Part shown: positions 46,158 through 56,747 of the stretch, piece after piece
Position numbering within the stretch: the first letter of the stretch is position 1
Layout of the letters: every line of letters starts with the position of its first letter
From: Symbiodinium microadriaticum
Taxonomy: Eukaryota > Sar > Dinophyceae > Suessiales > Symbiodiniaceae
Length of the DNA stretch: 64,000 nt
NCBI GenBank assembly: GCA_001939145.1
Contig: LSRX01000595.1
Location: 192,605 to 256,604, forward strand
Direction: 5' to 3'
Made by a program: the position numbers and the translations under genes
The notes under the pieces: generated by a model
Database searches by the model: none
Told to the model about the DNA's origin: nothing
The model's input: only the letters and a program-made list of their open reading frames with translations

Positions 46158-47576
46158 AGTGACAGCTGCTGTGCTGTGTCGTGTGAAGCTACAGTCTTAT
46201 GGGCACGTCACGCGACAGACTGCGATTTGGCATCGAGGATCAGTTACTACAGCCCGACACACGAAATGTGAAGGGCACAGATGCCGTCCTGAACTGCCCG
46301 GGCTGCTTCACGCCTGTTTGCTGAGCCCCCAGTCTCTTGCATATCGCCGTCCAGCTTCACCGATGCCATCTGCTCCTCCGCAGGCTACCAGTGCCAGCGC
46401 CATGAGCAGTTCACACGGCAGTGGCGGGCCTCCGAAGTGCGAAACTGCAAAGTGGACAAATCCGTTGCGCTCTCCATGGCAAAGGCCAGGCCTTCCGCTG
46501 AAAATGGAGCCTAACACTCTTTCCGTCCATGCTGTGTCAGGACGACCCTGCAAAATACTTCGCTCTTCGCTGCGAGACCTGCAACGCCGACGTTGGGCTC
46601 CAGGACATGGAAGGGATCTTCCACCTCTTTCATGTTTTAGAAAGCCTTGCTTAAGAGCTCAGCGAGCCGACCCCTCGAAGAGATCCTCGCAGTGGCCGAC
46701 GCGGATGACGATGGACAGTGATGGCTGCACATAGACACCCCTTACTCGGACACCCGTACGTGCCGAAAAGCCGTAATCAGGATTTGCAGGTAGTTCTGCC
46801 AGGGTTAGGGGACAAGAAACTATGTCCGCACTTTCCATACTATCGCCTGTAGAGAAGGTCCGAAGGTCACATGTAAGCAACTGCACTCCAGAACGGGCAC
46901 TGATTTTGCGTCGCAACTGGTTCTACATGGGTTTAGTGGCGTGTTTCTGCAGCTCCGCAGCAGAGGCTCGTGCGTCGGGGTTCCCATGGGAGCTTCTGGT
47001 CGAAGCAGCCGGGCGCATGTGTTCGATTTGTTTCACTCAGGGATCTTCATTTTTCTTGGGTCGCAAGAGCAGATGAGCATAGCCATGTGATGAAACCTTT
47101 CTATGATGTATGCCTGGACGAAGTTTGTGAGGATCAGCATGATAAACTAAGGCTTGTTTTGGGGAGGGAAACAGATGACGAGCCATAGCACTTTGCCCAG
47201 CAAGATGGCTTAGTATTGAAACTAGGCTTTCGAGAGCTGACTCAGGGAAGGCTCGGGGCTTGTGGCTACCGGAACAAGCATGGCAGTCCCATGCTGACGC
47301 AAGTCTGGCAGCCATGCGCGCTTGTTTGCCATGGTGGTTGGCATGTGTCCACCAGGCACTACAACTGTCGATTGCGGCCGCAGAGACGTGCACCGCCCTG
47401 TATGACATGATCTATTGCCAATCTGAAATATTTTATTCCCGAGGGATCCAGACAACCATGTTGAACTTCACGCTCAATGCGTGCTGGCTGAATTCATCTC
47501 TTCGTAGATGGGCCTAGTAGACGTTTAGAGGATTCGTGGCAGTGTACAGCTGCACAGCAATCCATAGTACTGTAGG
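46158..47576. other. Intergenic stretch, no gene recognised
   Basis: Several open frames up to about 200 codons are present, for example 46111-46734, with no recognisable motif. First exons of the SID-1-like gene may lie here, since no signal peptide is visible at Met 47577. Confidence 0.4.
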
Positions 47577-49825
47577 ATGAGGAGGTCGAAGAACCGCTAC
47601 GAGTCCCGGAAGCAGGTCAAAGAAGTTTTCTGCTTGTTGGCTCAGGTGACATTCTCCCCTCCAATTTTCATCGCTGACTTGTCCGTGTATGCGAGACGCA
47701 CCCACGACAGCCATGAAGCGATGAACAGCTTGCCTGTGCATGCCGATGTTCTGGTGGCAGAATCATTCTTGAGCTTCCCTACTCAGCGTGACACTTTGCG
47801 CGGCAAGTTTCTTTGCAACTTTCACGACCCGGTCAGTGACATTATCGTCATGCCGCAATCCACAGTTCAACAACGCAGCTACCGGCTGTCTGCCGGCCTC
47901 GTTGCCAAACAGATAAACCCACAGACTTCCGAAACACCTGCGCAGAGGATAAACATCAACAGGCCAGGAGTTGTGGCTTTCGACATCACAGAAGACATGG
48001 TGCGAAGTGGGGAGCAGTCCCTGGAGATCCGTGCGATGAATTACCAAAGTGGCAGTATGGAGATCTTCCTGTTTCCAGCCGATGGGAATGACTGTATGGA
48101 CTTCGAGATTCGCAAGGGGTCAACTGCGTCAAAGTGTGTAAGCGTGCGGCAGCTCGCAGACTGCCTATCCTCCCAGAAAATCTCAGACATCGTTTCTTAC
48201 AATTTGCCCAGGTCCATCCGATTCACCGTCAAGAGCGAAGGACGTGTGGTTTTGAGCCGCTGGTCAGCTTTACCACTGTCCGAGGGTCTGTGGTTCGTGC
48301 TGTTGATGCCAGATGGCTCCGACCGTTTCGTGACATACGAAGTGGCCATGCGCGGGGCGCGGCCTAGGCCAACATTGAGCTCGTGTGCTTTGGCTATGTG
48401 GATCATCCCTGTAGTGGCTGTCCTTCTCTTCCAGGCTCTCGATCTACACCTGAAACGAACCTGGCATGCCTGGCGCGGATCTCCAAGGTCACGACGCCCC
48501 TGTCTGCGTCTGGTCAGAGAGTGGTGCCTGCTGGATGCCGACTTCCGGACGTTTCTGTGGCAGATGGCTGACGACAGCGTCAGGCGTGGATCGCATGCTG
48601 CAATTATTTGTGTCTCTGCGGGTTGCTTCTTTCTGGCTGCTATTCAACTGGCCATGGGCATATGGGCCGGCCAAAGACAAGCCGGCTCGTTGGACATCTG
48701 CCGATACAACTTCGAATGCTACGTTCCTTTCGGCCTTGACCTACCCTTCAACAACATGCTTTCCCACATTCCCTACTTTGTCACTGGTGTTCTTTCTGTC
48801 ATCATCGTCGCACACACCGACTACAACCTTACAATTCAGGCAGAAGCAGACGGTGAACCCAAACCACCTGACCTGCGATTCTTTTATGCCCTGTCGTGGT
48901 GCTTGGTGCTGGAAGGCTTCGGCAGTACCTGTTACCACGTCTGTCCCACATCGTATCTGTTTCAGTTCGACTCCGCAATGATGTTTGTCATTGCCGTGCT
49001 TTCCACAGTCTGCTTGCTGGATGGCAGTGACGAGGAGCAGAGGGACCCGGTCTCCATGCAAAGCATGCCAAGCATGCGGGCCTCAGAGCGCTTCTTTACA
49101 CCAGTCGTGCTCATGCTGCTGATCACGGTGCCTATGTGGACTATCAGCTTCGTCGGTACCTGGTTTGATTTCGTGGTACCGGAATCAGTTCACGGCGCTA
49201 TCTCGTATAATCTATACTGCGCAGCCGTTCTGCTTTGGTTCTTGTTCATTCTCCTAAAGGAGGCTTGGCAGCAAGCTTGGTTTCGTTTTTCGTAGCCGGT
49301 CGTTGTCTAGTTGCCTGTATGGCCGTATGGTGTTTCCCACTGGAAGCTGGACTTAAAATTCTACAAACCCCCCCAGACCCTTACAGCAAGGTTCAACACG
49401 CATTTCCTGATTATAGAGAGTCCGGCTCTTCTTCCTGCTGTGGGCGGAGCAAGGCGCTGGCCGTGACTCGTGTGCTCACATGGGGTCTGGTGGCTGTGAT
49501 GCTTTTTCTTCCCGCGGCCCGCATCCAGTTTGGAGGTATGTCCAACGTTCTTTTGTTCCTCTCAATGCTGGTGATGGTGTTCGTCATTGGGAGACAGATG
49601 TTGAAACGTGATAGAAGCCGTCGGGGCAGTATATCACTTGATGATTCAGTGCGGTGGTTGAGCAAATTTGGGCTTTTGTTCCTGTTTCTGCTGACGAGCT
49701 TCGTGGCACTCCACTTCTTCAATACAACGATGACCGATGTGCTGGTCTCCGCAGCTGAGAGTAGAACCTTCAACAAAGACTGCATCTTCATGGGAACCTT
49801 CGACGCCCATGATGTCTGGCACATG
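47577..49825 (+). CDS. SID-1/SIDT-family multipass membrane protein
   Basis: The family includes C. elegans SID-1 (dsRNA import) and mammalian SIDT1/2, in the CREST hydrolase-like superfamily. An open frame of 572 residues has a lumenal beta-rich N-terminal part (about residues 1-260), then membrane helices. The signature PFNNMLSHIPYFVTGVLSV precedes FFYALSWCLVLEGFGSTCYH and VCPTSYLFQFDSAMMFVIAV. The presumed metal ligands His454 and Asp465 keep the 11-residue spacing of the CYHVCP...FQFD motif. The frame then breaks at a probable intron around 49260-49390. The downstream frame adds more helices and FDAHDVWHM (about 49799-49825), supplying the C-terminal His pair. The last helix after DVWHM was not located, so the 3' end is incomplete. 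Whether it transports RNA or acts on lipids cannot be told from sequence. Met 47577 may be internal. Confidence 0.82.
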
Positions 49826-50950
49826 TCGATGCTTGTCCGCAGATCAGAAGCTTTATCCAAACATGCAAGCAGCAGGAGCCAGTTTGCACTGTGTACAGTC
49901 TTGCGCTGTGCTGCTGCGATCCGGGCCGCAAGTAATTTTGCGGGTGGGCTCCAGAGTCAAAAGCCATGCGGGAGTCCGGTAGCAACAGCTGAGGTCAGCC
50001 ATTTCGCTTGCCCTGTGGGTTCAAGTGTTGCTTGGGGTGCGTCTCAGAATATGGAGACGCAACAGCCAACAGCACGGACGCACGAGCCAGGTTGCTCTTT
50101 CGATGATCTCATCGCAAGCAGTATCGACTTGACGACAGCTCTGAAAAAAAGCTGCTGCAGAGAAGGCGCAATCAGAGGCAAGAGATTAGATAGCTTGCAT
50201 AGTGCAAGCACTCGGGGCCGAAAAGCCGAGGTCTTTCCTCGGGACATTTCTTGGCACGCCTTGGCAGCAGGCCAAGCAGCAATGCAGGCATCCGCTCAGC
50301 GCGGCCGCCTGCTGCTGACGGACGTCGACCGTTTGGAAGCGCGAGGCTCGAGACCTCTCAAGCTCTGAGGCCTTCAGGCGGTTCAAGGCAGGCAACAGTC
50401 AGGAATAGGCGTAGAGAACCAGGTCCTAGAGCTCCAAAGCGCTCCTCTGCCCGAGCCATTGCAGTGCCGACTGTGACCAGGCCTCGAGCAGACGCCAGAA
50501 ACCAGGACGTTTGGTGCTCGGGTTTCACAATGCAAGCACGATGTTCCCGGCATGGGTGTTGTTGCCTTGTTTTGAGCCAGGTCAAGCTCCGTTGGCTGCA
50601 ATGTAGATGCTTCCGAGGGATCCTTGGTATTGTCGCTTGGCTTGTCTTGGTGAGCCGGATTCTGTTTCAGTTGCGTCTTCTTGCGAAATCTTCCGAAGGT
50701 CGTGCATTCTGCCGCCCTCCTCGTACTTCACAGTGGCCTTCAGAGAACTCACGCGCCAGACGCAGACATCGGCAGTGCTTCAAGGTGATAAATGACCACT
50801 TTCGACTTCTCGTCTTGAGTCTGCAACGAGCATGTAGGCTCGATCTAGAGATGGACGTTGAGCATTGGATCGACTCTTGCAGGTTGATGCTTCCTTCGCA
50901 CAGCTCTCTCCACAGGAGTCCGAGTGCGCAAGGTGTCAGTTGGCTTTTCG
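49826..50950. other. Presumed 3' intron/exon region of the SID-1-like gene, unassigned
   Basis: The sequence stays open for long stretches (one frame to 50368), but no SIDT-like final helix is recognised. A hydrophobic segment at about 50615-50680 (GILGIVAWLVLVSRILFQLR) could be the missing terminal membrane helix. That is only a suggestion based on hydrophobicity and position. Confidence 0.3.
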
Positions 50951-50952
50951 AC

Positions 50953-51020
50953 TAAACCCTAAACCCAAAGGTGGGAGGCAAAAAAACCCCAAACCCCAAA
51001 CCCTAAACCCCAAACCCGTT
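50953..51020. repeat. Interstitial telomere-type repeat (CCCTAAA orientation)
   Basis: ACTAAACCCTAAACCC is followed by degenerate AACCCCAAACCCTAAACCCC words. CCCTAAA is the complement of TTTAGGG, the telomere repeat of plants and dinoflagellates. It lies well inside the window with genes on both sides. Confidence 0.8.
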
Positions 51021-51332
51021 TTTCCACATCTGGTACAGTCACTTCTTCAGATCCTACAGACTCACCTCGCTTGTGGGCATAGATCCTTAGCCATGCGAGA
51101 GGGAAAAAAACCCGTTTTTCCTGAGCTGCATGAAGGTAATTTAATTGTGATAATTTGGTTTGCAAGTACTGCCACTACCTGGCGAGGGGTCGAAGACTGC
51201 TGGATCACTGACGCACTTCATGCTTCTTCGGTCTCGAGAGCTATCTTGTAATGGAGCTGAGGATGCGAAGCTAGTATGTGCCAAGCTGTGAGCAACACAG
51301 TTGTTTGTGACTATGTCAATACCTGTTTTGGC

Positions 51333-51652
51333 ATTGGTGTAGTGACTCGACGACTTCAACCAAATCCTTTCAGTCTGAGTGGGCTTTACTATCACTTCGG
51401 TGGAAATCGCCTGTGCAGATGCTTTGACTGCCTTAGCGCTTCTTTTGTGCTGCGCTGCTGTGAGTCTCCCGAAATGGGAACAAGCCTTGACACAAGTCAA
51501 GAGGTTGAAACTGTCTAATTAGTGAGTTCTTTTTGCTGTTAAGCTGATGGCAAACTGGACTCAGCTTGTCTGTGCTCTCTGTTCTGAACTTAACCCTGCA
51601 ATGCGGGCTCGTCCTTGCTAAGTGGGAGGGGAAAAAACCCCAAGCCCGAAAC
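51333..51652. repeat. Direct duplication, unit 1 (320 bp)
   Basis: Read base by base this segment is identical to 52138-52457 (constant offset of 805). It contains an open frame of about 60 codons (RRLQPNPFSLSGLYYHFGG near its start), present in both units but without a known domain. It ends in CCCCAAGCCCGAAAC next to telomere-like words. Confidence 0.9.
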
Positions 51653-52137
51653 GCTGGTTACGCTGGTTACCCTGGTCCACACCGTGGGGTTGCGTTCCGG
51701 GCCGACATAAACACTCCCGGCATCCTGCTGGCGGGAAGCACACAAGAGTGTGCCCCTTTGCACAGCAAGAAGGTACAANACAACAACAACGACAACAACT
51801 TTCAGGATGTACGCGCAGGGCCGGTGGCAGAGTTCGGCGTGGCCCAAGCTACCCCAACCTGCGGTCTCCGAAACGAAGCCTTCGTAAGTTCGCCACAATG
51901 GCCTTCAACATGCTCTGGCTCCAGGTCATCCTGGCCTTTAAAGCTTTATAGAAGGCACGGTTCAGGGGCAGGCTCGGCAAATGTCACAGTGCACATCATG
52001 AAAAATGGCTGCGCAACACGAAACCCTGAGCCCTTCATCCCTAAACTCTAATCAGAGGGTGCAGAGCGTCTCCAGGGATGTGCGACAGGCGAGGGCTCTG
52101 GCTTCGCTATGTAAAACACCCCAACCCCCCTAAACCC

Positions 52138-52457
52138 ATTGGTGTAGTGACTCGACGACTTCAACCAAATCCTTTCAGTCTGAGTGGGCTTTACTATCAC
52201 TTCGGTGGAAATCGCCTGTGCAGATGCTTTGACTGCCTTAGCGCTTCTTTTGTGCTGCGCTGCTGTGAGTCTCCCGAAATGGGAACAAGCCTTGACACAA
52301 GTCAAGAGGTTGAAACTGTCTAATTAGTGAGTTCTTTTTGCTGTTAAGCTGATGGCAAACTGGACTCAGCTTGTCTGTGCTCTCTGTTCTGAACTTAACC
52401 CTGCAATGCGGGCTCGTCCTTGCTAAGTGGGAGGGGAAAAAACCCCAAGCCCGAAAC
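52138..52457. repeat. Direct duplication, unit 2 (320 bp)
   Basis: Identical to unit 1. It is entered from the left through CCCCCCTAAACCC (52124-52137) and left on the right through CCCTTAAACCC and CCCTAATAA words (52456-52500), so its edges coincide with telomere-type motifs. The 485 bp between the units contain an unresolved base at 51779 and no known gene. Confidence 0.9.
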
Positions 52458-52720
52458 CCTTAAACCCTTAAGCCCTAATAACCCTAATAACCCTAAACCT
52501 GTGTCAGGACCTGGCAGCTCTTCAGCTGCGGTTGAGTCAGACCGACGCTTCTTCAAGGAGCCTCGGTTTAGGCGAAAGAAAGGCGAAGAGTGCGACCGTC
52601 GCCTTTAGGGTTCAGGGTTCAGGGTTTAGCGTTTAGGCGGGCAACTTGGAGGCACTTCAGAGAGACCTCGTTCAAAAAAGGGTTTAGCGTTTAGGGTTTG
52701 CGGTTTAGGGTTTAGGTTGT
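52452..52720. repeat. Interstitial telomere-type repeats in both orientations
   Basis: CCCTTAAACCC/CCCTAATAACCC words occupy 52455-52500. After about 100 bp, GGGTTCAGGGTTTAGCGTTTAG and related TTTAGGG words occur on the + strand at 52608-52640 and 52678-52716. Opposite orientations facing each other resemble an end-to-end joining or an inverted insertion of telomeric DNA. Confidence 0.75.
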
Positions 52721-54600
52721 GGTGTGCAGGAAGCCCTTGGAAAGGCTGCTGGGCAGCATCCAGAAAGCCATGGAGTCAGCGTCCCAGAGCTCTGGCAAGA
52801 ATTCGCAAGCAAAACGGGGCAAGCGATGAAGTTAGCAGGGCGCGAATGGAAATGGCCACCAAGGAGATTGAGGCTCTTCTTGGGGAACTGATGACTGAGA
52901 GCGTAGCCGGTGGTGTAGCAGGATTCTGTTGCAGGCCCTGATGCAGAGCTCCGGAAACATCGACGACAACATTCGAGAGTGCTTGCAGCGACAGGCGGTG
53001 GTCACACGGATTGACTAGGAACGGCTGAACCAGTGCCTCAGACGGGATGCCAGGACAGTGTCCTCCCGATCATGGCAGCTATGTCCTTGGAAGTCTTTAT
53101 GCCATGCCAGAAGTAGGGAAGGGCAGGTGTCGGCATGGTGGGGCAGGGTAAGACAGAGAAGGTGCTCCTTCCTGATCCTTGAGGTCTTGCAGATGAACAT
53201 CGGGCGAGCCCAAAAAGCCGGCAATCAGCAGCTGGACTGTCTCGTCGATCGCGACCCGGGTTTGTCACCCTTTTCTCCTACAGTAAGTCTTTGCTTTGCC
53301 GACTTGAAGCGTCCGCCTGCGCAGGAAAAAGCTCTGACGTACCTGTACAATATCATGAACCAGGAAATCGAGTCGAAGGTGCGTGGCGCATGCATTGCGA
53401 TAGAGAGCAATGGACCGATGCAGGGGGTTGAAGTTCGTCTCCTAATAGTATCTCAATAGTCTGTTATCTTGAAAGACAGAGAGAGGTGGCACGCAGGAGA
53501 TGTTACCTTAGCTTCCCACGTATTCCATAGGCTTACTACTTGTGTGCCTGCACTCCTTTTGCACACATGGGTCTCAACGAGCCAAATCCTTATGCAAACT
53601 CTTTTGCTATGCCAAGTAATGTGCTGAATTTCATTCGGCCTCTGGAACAGTTCGTGGTCATGGTCACGTGTCCTTAAGTATTGAGCGCTCCTTCAAAGTC
53701 GCAAACGGTTCAAGAGGGCTGAAAAGATGTCAACAAAAGCACCTATTGGAAGTCCCATGTATGTAACTTACTCGAGCCATCCGCTTTACGAGTGCAGTTG
53801 CCTCCTTGGCAATGAAGGGAATTCAATGACAGTGAAGCATGTACTGCGTCGTGCACGCATACTGATTGACATGCTTTAAGAAGAGCAGAGAGAGTCCTCA
53901 GTTTCCACTCAGAAGGCCCCAGCTGATCGGCAGCACGTGACTGACGGCAAGCAGAGGCCAACTATTCAACAGCAAGCGACCATACCAATGCCTTGCGCCA
54001 AGCTCAGCGAGGACCTTTCCATGGCAACGGCGGACCCCACGTAAACCAAAAAAGGGGAGCAAGGCAGAGACCGCCACACAACAGGAGGCCCGCAGCCAGC
54101 ACAACCAAAACACAGCAGAAATCCGTCAGCGAAATGAACGAGAGGTGAACCAACAGCGGTTCTTGATACGAAAAGACTATGAAGTGGTGAGCCAGGTGCC
54201 AATGGTAAACCGTGTGCTTTCCCGCTGCTTAAGCACCGAGGACCGAGAACAGCTGAAGCTTTCAAGAGTGGTTCTGAAAGACACATACTGTGAAGAAGAC
54301 TGACGTGAGGATTCAGATGCGCGAAGGGAGCTTCTTGCAGCGTACTTTGCGGAAACGGCCGGCGAGGTGCCTTTTGCGGGTTCGTTGTGTTGTGGCTGCC
54401 AGAATCCAACTTCGAAGGAGGAAGCCGCCAAGCGGCCAAAGTCGACGGCCAGCGCTATCGTGGGCCTGGTCTCCGAGGCGAGTCTAAAAGCTAGCACAGC
54501 AACGGGGCGTCCGAACGGCTTCGTCTTCCGAGGCTCAGGCACAGGCGACGCAGCCCGGTCTGGATCTGACAAGCCGGGACCCAAGCAGCTCACGGCCTAT
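52717..54600 (+). CDS. Exons of an unidentified, largely helical protein
   Basis: Several segments look coding by their amphipathic helical patterns. They are ARMEMATKEIEALLGELMTE (about 52842-52903), LLQALMQSSGNIDDNIREC (about 52928-52985), RPPAQEKALTYLYNIMNQEI (about 53310-53370), QRFLIRKDYEVVSQVPMVNR and LSTEDREQLKLSRVVLKDTY (about 54150-54290), and RRELLAAYFAETAGEVPFAG (about 54320-54380). They share the + strand and are separated by stop-containing sequence with plausible splice sites. I do not recognise the family, and they may not all belong to one gene. Confidence 0.4.
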
Positions 54601-55830
54601 GCCTCTGCTCTCTGCTCGCCTTGGCAGGCGCCCTGCAGCGGATCCGGGGGGTTGCACTTGATGCTGGGGTTGTCCTTGGTGAAGTCTTTGATGACAAGGC
54701 GAGAAGGCATGCATGTTGGCATGCTATTCCTGCACAAGATGCCGCCTCGCCAGGTTCAGGAGCGGTTTATGGAGGATATTCAACCCCTGTTCGATGCACT
54801 GGCGGAGACGAACCATTCTCAGACGCAACACCGTCGATCCAACAGGGTCACCTCGAAAAGCTGTTCAAGCCGACTTCTCGACATGTGTGAGGTAAGTTCA
54901 TCGAACAACGCACGTGCAGACTCAGGCGGCCCCCATGACCACTTGGCATGTTCCCAGAGCCGCACGCGATCTCACGCGCATGCATCTGATATCGTCCGAT
55001 GCCCCTGAATCCAAGATGGCTCGAGCAGGCAACTTGGGCCTGTTGCAGTAGCTGGTGTAATTCCTTGGCGGATATATGGCGTCTGAGAGCCAGGTTACGG
55101 ACGCGGGTGCCCATGTGCATCTGCCGCCGTCCCTGTGTGAAGCTCTGGTCGCGGCATTCCCCAAGACATCTTCGCAGACTGCGCCTGACTTCGCCGCTAT
55201 GATCAGCGACTTGCTCGCCTGCGCACCGGTGAGAACAAGCACTCCAGCCACAGCGAGTGCGAAGATTTGCCGAAGCAGAGCTACTCCAGAGCTCCATGGT
55301 GGCCCTGAAGGAGCCTACCAGCGAGATGTCTCAACTGGCCGCTGGAGATCCCAAGACCGCTCGCAGCCGCCGCAGCCGCGAACGAAGCCCTGTGCTTCCC
55401 CAAAGCTGGCGCCAGAACTGGCGTCAGAAGCTGAAGAGCTGGCGCCGGCACCCGAAGCTGAAGATCCTCAAGAGCCGGTGCGACCTCAGAATGCAGCCGA
55501 AGCGGCCCTGAGCAGGGCGAAGGCCGAGACGATGAAGCTTTGGGAGGCCGCCAGGAAGACGTTGGGAGATCCGCGCGTTCGGAGCTTCAAGCAGCAGGAT
55601 GCCATGCAGCGGACGATGGCAGAAGTCGAGCTTGAGAAGTCCATGCTCGCAGCGTCGTGGAAGTTATTCCGGGTGTTTCGGCGTACACTACAGCTTTTTC
55701 GGTTGGGCTTGCTTCTCACACCCTATTACTCCTCGCACCTGCAGTCTGTGTTTGCTACTTGAGAATCAATCTCAGGACTCTCTGGACAAGAAGGAGCTTG
55801 GAGAGATCACTCGCATGGCCGCAGGCTGTG
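54601..55830 (+). CDS. Unidentified protein with Glu/Ala-rich helical region
   Basis: A frame at 54655-54890 encodes LVKSLMTRREGMHVGMLFLH followed by a polar helix. An open frame from Met 55076 runs 228 codons, with HLPPSLCEALVAAFPKTSSQ at its start. It later has a Pro/Glu/Ala-rich stretch (APEAEDPQEPVRPQNAAEAA) and a long amphipathic helix (ETMKLWEAARKTLGDPRVRS, MQRTMAEVELEKSML). The final hydrophobic residues before the stop at 55762 are probably intronic. No known domain is visible. The segment 55831-56640 contains short frames only. Confidence 0.4.
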
Positions 55831-56747
55831 TGTCTTGGCTGCTCTGGCTGGTGTAGTGAATCCCTAGTTTTGCCTCAAAGTGGGACCTAACCTGAGGAGG
55901 GTGGTCGAGCTTTGTCTGTTGGTGTGGCCCGTCACCTCTTCGAGAATGTTGGTTCATCCGGCCGAAGCAGCAGCAGGGGTGGTAAGCCAAGGGCCAAGCC
56001 CAAGCGGTCTTCTGCCGCTTTGCCTCCTCGACCCACGACCGAGCATGAGGGTGCAGAAAGGACGCAAGAAAAGAAGCCGGAGAAGATGAGCGCACGGCCT
56101 GAGTCTCCTTCAGTTCGCCATCGAATTGGTGCCTGGGAGATTTCGCAAGCTGCCCCTTTTGGTGGGGCATAGACGCATGGTCGGACGAGCTACTCCGGCA
56201 ACCTCGGCCAAGAAAGGCTTGAAGAGTGCAGCTTCAGGTCACAAATTAATAAATTCAAGGCCTGCATGTGCAGCAAAGATGGACAGCGCATGCCCAGTGA
56301 CCTAGCCTACTGCGCGCTGACCAGAAAGATCCAAAATGTTGTGCGTGGCGGAGCATGCATCCAGGCCCATGCATGTGCTCTTGTCTTCCCCCAGATCCGG
56401 CTCCGGCCGCCTAGCATGGCATGCGGTCACGCACAAAACGTGACAAGAGCAACTGCCTGGCATGCACCTAACAGGCCCCTCGGAGCCCGTGGACACAGGG
56501 TGGAGCACCGCCGCGCTTGCCTTGGTGCATGACTGTTGTGTTTGCTTCCGCATCAGGTTGGTCTACCTTAGGCCCTAGGCCTTAGGCTTGGTTTCGCGAG
56601 AGATCTGCTCGATGTTCCATGATGTTGATTCGCACCTTGATTCGTTTGATCCCATCCCACGTCACGCACTGACACGTGCCATGCTCAAGCTTTCCCAGAG
56701 TGCAGGGCTCCAGGCCCAGGCCGGGGCAGCGAAGCTGCCCTGCCGCC

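Noticed and set aside
51276..52323. Two small identical proteins of about 80 residues in the duplicated units
   Set aside because: The shared frame is explained by exact DNA duplication. There is no family match and no codon-level sign of selection, since the units do not differ.
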